This document shows, in pieces, positions 1 through 8,354 of a DNA stretch of 64,000 nucleotides (within the stretch, counting starts at the first letter, position 1; each line of letters starts with the position of its first letter). Below the pieces are notes generated by a model. The model made no database searches. It was not told where the DNA came from and saw only the letters and a list, made by a program, of their open reading frames with translations. Made by a program: the position numbers and the translations under genes. This DNA comes from Marinococcus luteus. GTDB taxonomy: Bacteria; Bacillota; Bacilli; Bacillales; Marinococcaceae. Location of the stretch: the NCBI RefSeq assembly GCF_900106595.1, contig NZ_FNNC01000003.1, forward strand, positions 186,001 to 250,000, read 5' to 3'.

Positions 1-330
1 CTCTTCAATCATGCCGGGCAGATCGCTCGTAACATTCAGCGATGTTCCGTCCTCGAAAAATGTCTTCCATTGCGGTTCTACCCGTTCTACCTGTATGTAG
101 TCATCAAGGTAGCGGTTCGCACTGTGGAACAGCTGTTCAAGCACCCATGGCATCGTCAGAATAGATGGTCCGGTGTCAAAGGTGAATCCTTTCCCACTGC
201 GGCGGTTTAATTTACCGCCAAGATTTTCATTTTTCTCCAGTAACGTTACCTCATATCCATCCGTCTGCAGCCGGATCGCTGCGGACATGCCTCCAAGGCC
301 TCCGCCGATAACAATTGCTTTTTTCTTCAA
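1..330 (-). CDS. Carotenoid desaturase/oxidase (CrtI/CrtN type), 5' part only
   Basis: The first 110 codons of a phytoene desaturase-family flavoprotein; the rest lies beyond position 1. The N-terminus carries the FAD dinucleotide-binding motif GGGLGGMSAAIRL followed by a LLEKNENLGGK segment, and then FDTGPSILTMPWVLE, which is typical of CrtI/CrtN/CrtP enzymes that desaturate or oxidise C30 or C40 carotenoids at the membrane. The start is a TTG (328-330) because a strong GGAGGTG site sits just upstream and no ATG is in range. It follows the methyltransferase-like gene by 18 nt, so the two are probably co-transcribed. Which carotenoid step it performs cannot be told from this fragment. Confidence 0.88.
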   Translation of the reverse strand, partial: MKKKAIVIGGGLGGMSAAIRLQTDGYEVTLLEKNENLGGKLNRRSGKGFTFDTGPSILTMPWVLEQLFHSANRYLDDYIQVERVEPQWKTFFEDGTSLNVTSDLPGMIEE

Positions 331-348
331 ATAGAACACCTCCGTGAA

Positions 349-909
349 TTAGTACAAAAATGGGATCAGCCGGTTTCTCTGCCGGCACCATAAACGATAC
401 GTATCGCCGTGCGTCTGGCGCAGCATTTCTTCTTCAATGCGGATACGGTAAAGAAGCGCCGGTATCATGACTCCTGTACTTATGACTGCTGCTCCGGGGC
501 TGTTCATGAATAAGCAAAAGCCAAGTACAATGAAAAATAAAGCGGTATACAGCGGATGGCACAAACGACGGTATGGACCGCTGCTTACCAGGCGGTCCCC
601 GTTTCTGACAGAGACGTCTCTGCTGAACTGGTCCCGCAAATGAAGAATTCCCCAATACCGCAGGCTAATACCGGCTCCGTAAAGACAAAGCCCGGCGGCC
701 TGCAGCCAAACTGAGGAGAGGCTTAGAAAACCAGTCTCGCCAAATACCACTGCGGTCCCCATCGACAGAATGATGGCCGCAAGTATCCAGCGGAACGATC
801 GGCGTTCAGTGCGCTCCGGTTCTTTCGAAGGAGCTTTCTGCCTGAATAAAAAAAATTCGGCGATCCAGAAGAAAGTGGCAACCACAAATATTGTATCAAT
901 CAACACCAT
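349..909 (-). CDS. Isoprenylcysteine carboxyl methyltransferase-family membrane protein
   Basis: A membrane protein of about 186 residues with some four hydrophobic segments and the C-terminal ICMT/PEMT signature: RDVSVRNGDRLVSSGPYR, then a CHPLYTA element and a conserved IEEE near the end. Members methylate lipid-linked or isoprenoid carboxylates using S-adenosylmethionine. ICMT-type genes recur beside carotenoid genes in Bacillales, which fits the desaturase 18 nt downstream; a role in carotenoid end-group modification is inference. The ATG at 907-909 is preferred over the in-frame GTG at 930 because GGGAG precedes it. Confidence 0.75.
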   Translation of the reverse strand: MVLIDTIFVVATFFWIAEFFLFRQKAPSKEPERTERRSFRWILAAIILSMGTAVVFGETGFLSLSSVWLQAAGLCLYGAGISLRYWGILHLRDQFSRDVSVRNGDRLVSSGPYRRLCHPLYTALFFIVLGFCLFMNSPGAAVISTGVMIPALLYRIRIEEEMLRQTHGDTYRLWCRQRNRLIPFLY

Positions 910-1015
910 GGTTTTATCTTCTCCCTTCACGCCTCGTTTCTTTTTACACTCGTTACCATTTCCCCCTTCTGTGCTGCTGCTAAACCAAAAGACCCTTCCA
1001 GTTGGTCATTTACTT

Positions 1016-2323
1016 TTACGCCTTCACCGCTTTTTTAGCTACCGGCTTTGCTTTCATCAGCAAATCGACAATATGCACCGTATCAATTTCTTCCTCGAGA
1101 CCTTCCCGCTGTATGCCCAGTTTCATTTGAAGCATACAGCCCGGGTTGGTCGTAACAATCCCCTCCGGACACTGCCGCTTAACGTCTTCCATTTTCACAT
1201 CCAGAATATCCATCGCATCTTCGTGCTGCGTAATATTGTAGATGCCTGCCGAACCGCAGCAGAAATCAGGCCGGTCGAGCTCTTTAAGCGTCACCCCCGG
1301 TACTGAGCGGATCAGCTGCAGCGGCGGTTCTTTTACCTTCTGCACATTCGTCATGTGACAGGAAGGCTGATACGTATAGGTTTCCTCGACCCTTTCGGTA
1401 AACTCCAGACCGTCAAGCTCCACCAGTACTTCTGTAATGTCTCTAACCTTATCGGAGAACGCTTTCGCCCGCTCCTCCCACTCAGGATCGCCGGCAAACA
1501 GCTCTCCGTATTTATGCAGCTGGGCCCCGCACCCCCCGGCATTGTTCACGATATAGTCCACCGGCGTTTCTTCAAATGCCCGTATATTTTCCCTGGCAAG
1601 CGTCACGGCTTCAGGCTCTTTGCCTGCATGGGCATGCAGCGCTCCGCAGCAGGTCTGCGTTTTCGGCAGCTGCACCTCTGCTCCGGAAAGCCGGAGCAGC
1701 TCCATCGTTTTTTCATTTTGTCTGAAAAATACGCTGTCCATTACACATCCGGTAAAAAAGGCGACTACCGCTTTCGGCGGACCGTCCGGATGCAGGCGAT
1801 TTTTCCTCGCATGCCTCTCTTTAGGCGAAGGGGCCGGTGGCAGCACCTGCTCAAATTTATCGAGATGAAGCGGTGCCGCAGACATTACATTCAGCCTGCG
1901 AGCGGCTTTTTGCAGACCACTTACCTGATACAGCCATGTTGCATTCCCAAGCTGGTCCATCCATGCAGCGGAAGGAAAGAATGAGTGAAATAAAAAGTGC
2001 TCGGTTTTTTGCTGTATGAACGTTTTTTCTTCATATTCATCGATCACATGCTTTGCACTTTCAAACAGCTGGCCGTACTTCACATCAGTCGGGCAGACAG
2101 TCGTACATGCCATGCATCCGAGGCATTTGTCGATCGGCTGTTTTAAATCCTCCACTGACGCTTTTCCTTCTGCGACCATTTTGATTAAATTAATACGGCC
2201 ACGCGGGGAATGCGTCTCACGCTCCATCGTTTCATATGTCGGACAGACAGGAAGACAGTAGCCGCACTGCACACAGTCAAAGGTCAAATCGTAGCGGAGC
2301 ATGTCTTTAAGTGTATCAGCCAT
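1016..2323 (-). CDS. glcF: Glycolate oxidase iron-sulfur subunit GlcF
   Basis: The Fe-S electron-transfer subunit of membrane-associated glycolate oxidase. Near the N-terminus are two 4Fe-4S motifs (CVQCGYCLPVCP and CLGCMACTTVCP), followed by two cysteine-rich CCG domains (CCGALHAHAG; CCGSAGIYN) typical of the GlcF/LutA/HdrB family, and a C-terminal NPGCMLQ element. The ATG at 2321-2323 overlaps the end of glcD by 8 bp, so the genes are translationally coupled. The adjacent GTG at 2326 is an alternative start. With GlcD it would oxidise glycolate, and perhaps other 2-hydroxy acids, to glyoxylate, which the malate synthase encoded at 57-59 kb can use. Confidence 0.92.
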   Translation of the reverse strand: MADTLKDMLRYDLTFDCVQCGYCLPVCPTYETMERETHSPRGRINLIKMVAEGKASVEDLKQPIDKCLGCMACTTVCPTDVKYGQLFESAKHVIDEYEEKTFIQQKTEHFLFHSFFPSAAWMDQLGNATWLYQVSGLQKAARRLNVMSAAPLHLDKFEQVLPPAPSPKERHARKNRLHPDGPPKAVVAFFTGCVMDSVFFRQNEKTMELLRLSGAEVQLPKTQTCCGALHAHAGKEPEAVTLARENIRAFEETPVDYIVNNAGGCGAQLHKYGELFAGDPEWEERAKAFSDKVRDITEVLVELDGLEFTERVEETYTYQPSCHMTNVQKVKEPPLQLIRSVPGVTLKELDRPDFCCGSAGIYNITQHEDAMDILDVKMEDVKRQCPEGIVTTNPGCMLQMKLGIQREGLEEEIDTVHIVDLLMKAKPVAKKAVKA

Positions 2324-3719
2324 CACGCAGCACCAGCTTCTGCCCTTTTTCTGCGAAGATTTTCCCCGGGTTCATAATATTGTTTGGGTCCCAGGCTTCT
2401 TTGATCCGCTTAAGCATTGATACTCCCACCTCTCCCATTTCCTGTTCCATAAAAGGGGCTTTCATCGTGCCAATACCGTGTTCTCCGGAGAGCGTGCCTC
2501 CAAGGTCCAGGGCTGCCCGGAAGATTTCTGCGACCGCTTTTTCAGCTCGTATCATTTCTTCTTCATCACGCTGGTCGCACATAATATCGGGATGCAGGTT
2601 GCCATCCCCGATATGTCCAAACACAACGAGTTCCACCTGATAATCTTCTTTGATTTGTTTCAGCCGTTCCATCATTTCCGGAATCCGGCTTCTCGGCACC
2701 GTAGCATCTTCAGAAATTTTCGTCGGCTTAATCGTCGCAATTGCCGGTGACACAAGCTTTCTTGCACTCCACAGCTTCTGTGCTTCTTCGTCGCTTTCCG
2801 CTGTAATGATTGGATCTGCTTTTAACTCCAAGAGAATTTGTTTCACCTGTTCGGCTTCTAATTTAATTGTCTCCGGGTGTCCGTCGAGTTCGATCAAAAG
2901 CAGTGCTTCCGAAGCCGTGGGGAGGCCTGACGGGCGGTACCGCTCGACGGCTTCAATACAGGCCCGGTCCATAAATTCCATTTTTGCCGGGAGTACTCCT
3001 GAAGTGAGCGTTTTGGAGATAGCCTTCCCGGCTGTGGCCATGTCTGTAAAGGCGGCCATCATCGTTTGTACAGCCGGAGGCTTTGGCACCAGCTTGAGTG
3101 TCGCTTTTGTAATCACTCCAAGTGTCCCTTCGGAGCCGACGAGCAGCTTAGTTAAATCGTAACCGGTTACATTTTTAATGGTACGTCCGCCTGTATGCAT
3201 CACCTCGCCCTCCGGGGTAACGATTTCAAGACCAATTACAAAATCTTTGGTTACACCGTACTTTAACCCTCTCGGGCCTCCGGAATTTTCGGCCAGGTTC
3301 CCACCAATTGTTGATACGTGGGCACTGCTTGGATCAGGCGGATACATTAAACCGTGATTTTCGGCAGCCGCATGAATATCAGCTGTCAGCACACTCGGCG
3401 TGACGACCGCAATCAAGTCATCGGCGAAAACATTAATTTCCCGGGGCCATTGAGCCATGTCCAGCAGTATTCCTCCCTTGACCGGCAGCGGACCTCCGCT
3501 TAGGCAGGTGCCCTGCCCTCTCGGCGTTACGGCCAGCCCGAACTGATTGGCGATTTTCATGATTGTCTGTACTTCTTCTGTCGTTTTAGGCTGTACGACC
3601 ACTTCCGGCAGATGCTCGCCAAAAGAAGCATCAAAGCTGTAGCTGTAACGGTCGGCAAGCTCTGTAAATACCCTTTTGTCACTTAAAAGAGCGCGTAGCT
3701 GTTCTTCCCATTCATGCAA
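2316..3719 (-). CDS. glcD: Glycolate oxidase FAD subunit GlcD
   Basis: A 467-residue FAD-linked oxidase with an N-terminal FAD_binding_4 domain (RGQGTCLSGG flavin loop, then HVSTIGGNLAENSGG, TGGRTIKNVTGYDLTKL) and a C-terminal FAD-oxidase domain ending in GHIGDGNLHPDI, LSGEHGIG and DPNNIMNPGKIF. These are hallmarks of GlcD and related 2-hydroxyacid dehydrogenases. The start is TTG (3717-3719), preceded by AAAGGAG at 9 nt; there is no competing ATG. The gene overlaps glcF. A D-lactate dehydrogenase role cannot be excluded, but pairing with a separate GlcF gene favours glycolate oxidase. Confidence 0.9.
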   Translation of the reverse strand: MHEWEEQLRALLSDKRVFTELADRYSYSFDASFGEHLPEVVVQPKTTEEVQTIMKIANQFGLAVTPRGQGTCLSGGPLPVKGGILLDMAQWPREINVFADDLIAVVTPSVLTADIHAAAENHGLMYPPDPSSAHVSTIGGNLAENSGGPRGLKYGVTKDFVIGLEIVTPEGEVMHTGGRTIKNVTGYDLTKLLVGSEGTLGVITKATLKLVPKPPAVQTMMAAFTDMATAGKAISKTLTSGVLPAKMEFMDRACIEAVERYRPSGLPTASEALLLIELDGHPETIKLEAEQVKQILLELKADPIITAESDEEAQKLWSARKLVSPAIATIKPTKISEDATVPRSRIPEMMERLKQIKEDYQVELVVFGHIGDGNLHPDIMCDQRDEEEMIRAEKAVAEIFRAALDLGGTLSGEHGIGTMKAPFMEQEMGEVGVSMLKRIKEAWDPNNIMNPGKIFAEKGQKLVLRDG

Positions 3720-3800
3720 TAAAAGCAGCTCCTTTCTCCCTTCTCTTTAACAACTTATCATTATCGTACTCCCTCGCCCGGGTGAATGCAATATTCTGCC

Positions 3801-3841
3801 AAAAGAAGGCCGGAGCTTCCCGCATACAGCTTCCAGCCTTC
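3801..3841 (-). terminator. Terminator of the tautomerase gene
   Basis: A long interrupted hairpin (GAAGGC..GGAGCT paired with AGCTTCC..GCCTTC) abuts the stop codon and on the minus strand is followed by TTTTGG. The U-tract is short. Confidence 0.5.
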
Positions 3842-4229
3842 ACAGCTTCCCATTTAAAAACTGGGCTTCTCCCAGCCCGAAGCTCCAATCTGCTTCTGTG
3901 TTATCAGTAATAGACACCATTACGTCTTCCGGTTCGATAGAACAGCGGTCTTCCAGGTTTCCGGCAATTTTTTTATACAGCTGTTTTTTCTGCTCTGCTG
4001 TACGTGTTTTACTGATCACTTGAATAACCACAATATTATTTGTACGTTCAAAGCCGAGCCCGGTGTCTTCGATATACATTTCATACGGCTTATGCTGATT
4101 AATTATCTGATAGCGGTCCCTTTCCGGAACTTCAAAGCTTTCGACAACTGCATCATGTATGGCGTCTGCGAGCAGCTTTAATTCCTCTTCCGTCCGCCCT
4201 TCGATAACATCCATTCGTATTAACGGCAT
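3840..4229 (-). CDS. Tautomerase-family protein (YrdN-like)
   Basis: A 129-residue protein of the 4-oxalocrotonate tautomerase/MIF superfamily. It begins [16 protein letters not shown], leaving Pro2 at the N-terminus after Met removal; that proline is the general base in this superfamily. The C-terminal half contains [19 protein letters not shown] and [11 protein letters not shown], matching the long tautomerases of bacilli. The natural substrate is not known for this branch. It has its own hairpin terminator and sits 22 nt below a dubious small ORF. Confidence 0.8.
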   Translation of the reverse strand: MPLIRMDVIEGRTEEELKLLADAIHDAVVESFEVPERDRYQIINQHKPYEMYIEDTGLGFERTNNIVVIQVISKTRTAEQKKQLYKKIAGNLEDRCSIEPEDVMVSITDNTEADWSFGLGEAQFLNGKL

Positions 4230-4251
4230 CGTAGCCCTCCTTCAGGAATTT

Positions 4252-4470
4252 TCATTTCATTTTGACTTCAGGAACTTTGCCTGCACTGCCAAAAATATTC
4301 ATATGCTTTAAAACGTCCGCTTTGGCTCCCTTCACTTCATCCTGATGCAGATCAAAATAGTTTTGATAAGCTCCCTTCGAGGCGAATGTGTCGTTTACCT
4401 GCTCCGTCACCTGATTAAATGTCGATGTCGCTGCATTATTTTCTGTCCGTATTTTTGATATCGCTTTCAA
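4252..4470 (-). CDS. Hypothetical 72-residue ORF, possibly a gene remnant
   Basis: I do not recognise this protein. It can start only at TTG (4470) or at weak internal codons, and no ribosome site is visible. The composition is protein-like (NYFDLHQDEVKGAKADVL, then NIFGSAGKVPEVKMK) and the codons look used, so it may be the tail of a decayed gene. It lies just upstream of the tautomerase gene and just downstream of a 16-bp palindrome. Confidence 0.3.
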   Translation of the reverse strand: MKAISKIRTENNAATSTFNQVTEQVNDTFASKGAYQNYFDLHQDEVKGAKADVLKHMNIFGSAGKVPEVKMK

Positions 4471-4486
4471 AATTAAACAAAAAACT

Positions 4487-4502
4487 AGTTAAGCGCTTAA
4501 CT
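4487..4502. promoter_or_regulatory. 16-bp perfect palindrome, operator-like
   Basis: AGTTAAGCGCTTAACT is a perfect dyad in an AT-rich intergenic stretch between the YtxH-like gene terminator and the small ORF. Its position upstream of the ORF/tautomerase pair suggests a repressor site. The regulator is unknown. Confidence 0.4.
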
Positions 4503-4550
4503 TATTATAAACATATTCACCTGGCGTTTCAATACTTCATTCTGCATATA

Positions 4551-4577
4551 AAAAGACTCCGAAGGAAATCTTCGGAG
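4551..4577 (-). terminator. Terminator of the YtxH-like gene
   Basis: Perfect 8-bp stem CTCCGAAG / CTTCGGAG with a 5-nt loop, followed by a U-tract on the minus strand, 9 nt after the stop codon. Confidence 0.85.
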
Positions 4578-4585
4578 CCCGGGCA

Positions 4586-5161
4586 TTATTCTCTTGCCGA
4601 TTTGTTAATGTCTTCATCCATGTTTCCGGTGGACCCGATCGTTGGAAGATCGCTGTCGCTGTACTTGGAAGCATCGGTAGCGCTCTGATACTCTTTTGTT
4701 TTAGTATCATCATCGTCAGAACCTGCAACTTCGTCTTTAGCTTCTTTTACCTGGCTTCCGGCTTCTTTTAATTCTTCCCCGGCATCCTTAGCCGTGTCAC
4801 CTACGCCTTTTAACTCTTCGCCGGCTTCTTTCGCCGTTGATACCACTTCTTCTGAGTCATCCTTCACTTTTTGCACCTGGGCAAGCAGGTCTTTGCCATA
4901 ATTATTGTATACTTCCTGAAGCTGGGTACCAATTGTTTTTGCCAGCTCTGTAGCGTTTTGGATACGCTCCATGAAGTCGTCCTTATCCACTGCATCGCTG
5001 TTTTTGGCATTTTCTTTGTACTGACTGGCAGTTTCTTTTGCTTCTGAGGATTTTTCCTTCACCGTGTCACGCGCTGAACGATTTAGAAATACTGCCCCAA
5101 TACCTGCAATAATTACAGAAGCTATAATAATTGGTAATTTGCTGTTTTGCTGTTCTGGCAT
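4586..5161 (-). CDS. YtxH-like membrane-anchored general stress protein
   Basis: 191 residues: a short N-terminus, one transmembrane segment (about residues 9-26, LPIIIASVIIAGIGAVFL), then a long charged amphipathic region with repeated AKEAGEELK / AKDAGEELKEAG blocks resembling LEA or apolipoprotein-type helices. The tail is acidic and Ser/Asp-rich (GSDDDDTKT). This layout matches YtxH-type stress proteins of bacilli, whose molecular role is not settled. It is a single gene with its own terminator. Confidence 0.65.
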   Translation of the reverse strand: MPEQQNSKLPIIIASVIIAGIGAVFLNRSARDTVKEKSSEAKETASQYKENAKNSDAVDKDDFMERIQNATELAKTIGTQLQEVYNNYGKDLLAQVQKVKDDSEEVVSTAKEAGEELKGVGDTAKDAGEELKEAGSQVKEAKDEVAGSDDDDTKTKEYQSATDASKYSDSDLPTIGSTGNMDEDINKSARE

Positions 5162-5351
5162 ATGTTTCTCCCCTTTATTCTCAGTGTCCTTCGTAACAGA
5201 ACCTATCTATTCCTTACCTTTATCTTTTCTTTGGTAAACGTGAATTTCTACGAAAATGTACACTTATCCATATGCCCTGAAAAATGTTTAGCTTCTGGTT
5301 ACAGGTGAAATATGAATGAGTGTGCTGAATTTACAAAGGAGTGACGTTTAT

Positions 5352-6293
5352 ATGGCAATGAATCGTGTAACACTTGGGAAATCTGAAGTCACTGTAAACC
5401 CTCTTGGACTGGGGACCAACGCAGTAGGCGGACATAATATTTATCCCGACATGCTCGATGAAGAGCAGGGAAAAGCGTTGACCGCTACCGCCATCGATAA
5501 CGGCGTGGACCTTATGGACACAGCTTTTATTTACGGACCGCGTCGTTCAGAAGAACTTGTCGGTGAAGTAGTAAAAGAAAAAAATGCCCGTGAACAGGTT
5601 GTTATTGCTACAAAAGCAGCCCATAAATTTCTCGATAATGGGGATACTGTTATGGACAACTCTCCGGAATTTTTAAAGCAATCCGTAGATGATGCACTCC
5701 GCCGCCTGCAAACGGATTATATTGATTTATTTTATATTCATTTTCCGGATGAAGACACACCGAAAGATGAAGCAGTCGGCGCCCTGCAGGAAATGAAGGA
5801 AGCTGGAAAAATCCGTTCCATTGGCGTATCGAATTTCACTCTGGAGCAGCTGAAGGAAGCAAACAAGAATGGATATGTAGACGTAGTGCAGTCCGAATAT
5901 AATCTATTAAATCGCGAAGTGGAAAAAGACATTCTTCCATACACCGCAGAAAACAATATCACCTTCGTTCCTTATTTTCCTCTCGAGTCTGGACTCTTAG
6001 CCGGAAAATACGATGAAAATACTACATTTAACGATATCCGTTCCCAAAAGCCTAATTTCCAGGGAGAAACATTCAAAGAAAACCTTCGCAAAGTAAACGA
6101 AGTGAAAAAAATCGCTGACCGAAAAGGTGAAGAAACAGCTCACGTCGTTCTCGCCTGGTATCTGCATCAGCCTTCGGTAGACGTTTTAATTCCTGGAGCC
6201 AAAAGCTCCGATCAAGTGGTTAATAACCTAAAAACCTCCGAAGTGGAACTGACGAAAGAAGAAGTAGACCAAATCAGCAGCATTTTTTCCTAA
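5352..6293 (+). CDS. Aldo/keto reductase
   Basis: A TIM-barrel NAD(P)H-dependent oxidoreductase of 313 residues. The catalytic tetrad is visible: Asp in DLMDTA, Tyr in [10 protein letters not shown], Lys in [10 protein letters not shown], His in [16 protein letters not shown] and the C-terminal [11 protein letters not shown] nucleotide-binding segment are family signatures. The ATG at 5352 is chosen because AAAGGAG lies 10 nt upstream; the upstream GTG at 5316 has none. Best relatives by pattern are the YhdN/IolS group. The substrate is unknown. Confidence 0.88.
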   Translation: MAMNRVTLGKSEVTVNPLGLGTNAVGGHNIYPDMLDEEQGKALTATAIDNGVDLMDTAFIYGPRRSEELVGEVVKEKNAREQVVIATKAAHKFLDNGDTVMDNSPEFLKQSVDDALRRLQTDYIDLFYIHFPDEDTPKDEAVGALQEMKEAGKIRSIGVSNFTLEQLKEANKNGYVDVVQSEYNLLNREVEKDILPYTAENNITFVPYFPLESGLLAGKYDENTTFNDIRSQKPNFQGETFKENLRKVNEVKKIADRKGEETAHVVLAWYLHQPSVDVLIPGAKSSDQVVNNLKTSEVELTKEEVDQISSIFS

Positions 6294-6294
6294 C

Positions 6295-6336
6295 AAAAAA
6301 AGAAGCTGAAGCCGCGTTGGCTTCAGCTTCTTTTTT
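6295..6336. terminator. Bidirectional terminator
   Basis: A perfect 12-bp stem (GAAGCTGAAGCC / GGCTTCAGCTTC) flanked by A- and T-runs serves both the aldo/keto reductase gene and the convergent peptidoglycan-binding protein gene. Confidence 0.9.
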
Positions 6337-6337
6337 G

Positions 6338-6616
6338 TCACGAAAGCTTTTCAAGAGTCGCCTCTCCGGCCACGCCGTCTGTCGTTAATCCTTCATACTT
6401 CTGGAAAGCTTTCACCGATGAGGCGGTGACTGAACCGTAGACCCCATCCGTTTTCCCGCTGTGAAATCCTCCCTGTTGCAGGGCTTCCTGCAGCTCCTCC
6501 ACATCTTCTCCGCGGTCCCCCGGATGCAGCGTTTCACCACCTAAAGCGGCCCCTGCCTGAGCAGGCACAAATAATAATAAAATAGCGAGCATGAACGCTG
6601 ACATTCTTTTTTCCAT
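6338..6616 (-). CDS. Small secreted peptidoglycan-binding domain protein
   Basis: 92 residues from the ATG at 6616: a signal peptide (MEKRMSAFMLAILLLF, ending around AQAGAA) followed by a single PG_binding_1 domain (LHPGDRGEDVEELQEAL ... GKTDGVYGSVTASSVKAF ... DGVAGEATLEKL). It has no catalytic domain. It looks like a truncated version of the neighbouring three-repeat hydrolase at 6805-8037 and may have arisen from it by partial duplication. The in-frame extension up to 6769 lacks a signal and is not used. Confidence 0.75.
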   Translation of the reverse strand: MEKRMSAFMLAILLLFVPAQAGAALGGETLHPGDRGEDVEELQEALQQGGFHSGKTDGVYGSVTASSVKAFQKYEGLTTDGVAGEATLEKLS

Positions 6617-6760
6617 TGCAATCCCACGCTTTCTATCTGTTGATGCTCTTTTATTGTAAGCACGGGGCGTGGGCAGAACAATGGCTATTACAGAGTTGTA
6701 AACAATACGTAACTCCCTGTTCACACGTGTAATTTTATAAACTATTTCTGGCGGTCTAAA

Positions 6761-6792
6761 TAAAAGCACACCGTTTCTGCTGAACGGTGTGC
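6761..6792 (-). terminator. Terminator of the NlpC/P60 gene
   Basis: 10-bp perfect stem (GCACACCGTT / AACGGTGTGC) followed by TTTTA on the minus strand, just below the hydrolase stop codon. Confidence 0.8.
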
Positions 6793-6804
6793 TCTAAGTA
6801 TAAG

Positions 6805-8037
6805 TCAGAAGCTTCCGGCCCCTATGTAGCGCGGAGCCCAGTATGAATTGCTCATGCTGCTGATAGTCACGCCTGTGGAGGACCCTGCGTGAATGAATTG
6901 ATTGTTTCCAATATATATTCCATTATGCGATGCCCCGGCTTTATAAGTGGTGAAAAACACCATATCCCCTACCTGCGGGCTTGATACCTTTTTACTCGCA
7001 GCATACTGCTGGGCGACCGTACGCGGAAGGCTTGTTCCGTTTTGTTTGTATACATGCTGGGTGAATCCGCTGCAGTCGAACCCCCTTGTCGTCGTACCTC
7101 CCCATACATATGGAACGCCTATAAACTGTTTTGCTGTACTTATCAGCCCTGATGCACTGCCGGTAGAGCCTGAGCTGACTTTTTCCAGAGAGGAGCTGGT
7201 GCCATTTTTTACCGAAGAATCACTTAATGCTTTCGATGTATTAGAACCGACAATCCCATCAGCGCTCAACCCGGCTGCCCGCTGCAGGGCCTTCACTGCC
7301 CCTGCTGTCTGCGGACCGAACTGACCGTCAGCTGCGCCCGAAAGAAATCCTTTGCTTTTAAGCGTCTGCTGCATACTTTTTACATTACTGCCCGTATCGC
7401 CCTGCCGGAGTGTTTTGGTTCCCGTTTCGGAAGAAGTATGCGGCTTGGCAGTACTTGAATCACTTGTACTGGCTGACGCTTTAAAGCTGCCTAAAGCTTT
7501 GAACGTAGTCGGGCCGGCCACACCGTCAACTCCGATCCCGGCTGCTTTTTGAAACGCAACGACTGAAGACTTCGTGACCGGACCAAAGTCTCCGTCGAGC
7601 GCTCCAGTATGAAATCCTTTGCTTTTCAGTTTTGCCTGGAGATCCCGGACATCGCTTCCTGAAGCACCTGCCTTTAATACACTTGAAGATGAGCTGGAGG
7701 AACTGTCAGAAGCTGTGGAGCTTTTTTCGGACGAAGTTTGTTTTTTGTTTAAACTCATTTTGGAAAACGTATTCGATCCGGCTATACCATCAGAGGTAAT
7801 ACCCGCTGAACGCTGAAAAGCCTGCACGGATCCTGCGGTAGCCGGTCCGTAGACCCCATCCACTGCACCGTTATGATAGCCGTTTCCCTTTAACCAATCC
7901 TGCAGTTCTTTAACTTCCGAACCCTTCGAGCCCTGATGTAGTGTCTGATCCCCTAACGCAGCGTCTGCTGCAGCCGGAGCTGCAAAAACTACTGTTGCCG
8001 CAGCAACAATCGCTGCTGGATATGCATATTTTTTCAT
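6805..8037 (-). CDS. Secreted NlpC/P60 peptidoglycan hydrolase with three PG-binding domains
   Basis: 410 residues: an N-terminal signal peptide (cleavage near AAADAALG), three PG_binding_1 domains (about 30-95, 115-180, 205-265) separated by Ser/Thr-rich linkers, and a C-terminal NlpC/P60 domain (about 295-410). The catalytic Cys is in FDCSGF, the His in ASHNGIYIG, the third polar residue in FIHAGSS. Such enzymes cut D-Glu/mDAP bonds in peptidoglycan stem peptides outside the cell. A well-formed promoter lies about 125 nt upstream, leaving a leader of about 115 nt. A smaller paralogue lies downstream. Confidence 0.92.
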   Translation of the reverse strand: MKKYAYPAAIVAAATVVFAAPAAADAALGDQTLHQGSKGSEVKELQDWLKGNGYHNGAVDGVYGPATAGSVQAFQRSAGITSDGIAGSNTFSKMSLNKKQTSSEKSSTASDSSSSSSSSVLKAGASGSDVRDLQAKLKSKGFHTGALDGDFGPVTKSSVVAFQKAAGIGVDGVAGPTTFKALGSFKASASTSDSSTAKPHTSSETGTKTLRQGDTGSNVKSMQQTLKSKGFLSGAADGQFGPQTAGAVKALQRAAGLSADGIVGSNTSKALSDSSVKNGTSSSLEKVSSGSTGSASGLISTAKQFIGVPYVWGGTTTRGFDCSGFTQHVYKQNGTSLPRTVAQQYAASKKVSSPQVGDMVFFTTYKAGASHNGIYIGNNQFIHAGSSTGVTISSMSNSYWAPRYIGAGSF

Positions 8038-8159
8038 ACACTTTCGCCATAAACTTTTGTACCGCTGCTCTGAATAAGCGCAATGCGAAAAGCTCCAGCG
8101 AATCCACCCCCTATTTGATCATGTGCTGCGATGCCTGACTCTCCTGTTGTGTATAAAGT

Positions 8160-8188
8160 AGTATATAAGTGCCAGGGGGCATAGACAA
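8160..8188 (-). promoter_or_regulatory. Sigma-A type promoter of the NlpC/P60 gene
   Basis: TTGTCT-N17-TATACT on the minus strand, with a transcription start expected near 8153. The 317-base gap between genes (8038-8354) otherwise holds only the leader and AT-rich sequence; I found no known riboswitch consensus in it. Confidence 0.65.
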
Positions 8189-8354
8189 TATACTCACTAC
8201 ATTTGTATTAAAACTGTAACATTGAGAAAAATAATCATAATATGGAAATTAAACATGTCTTTAGTATTAAAAAACGTTAATTATCAAGGAGTTTCACGAT
8301 TTATAAGTAGCGAATGTGCACAATATTCATTATTTAATGCTTATTAGTTAGTTC

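Noticed and set aside
8038-8152. Possible c-di-AMP (ydaO) riboswitch in the leader of the NlpC/P60 gene
   Set aside because: The gene type fits, but the leader is too short and lacks the conserved segments of that riboswitch.
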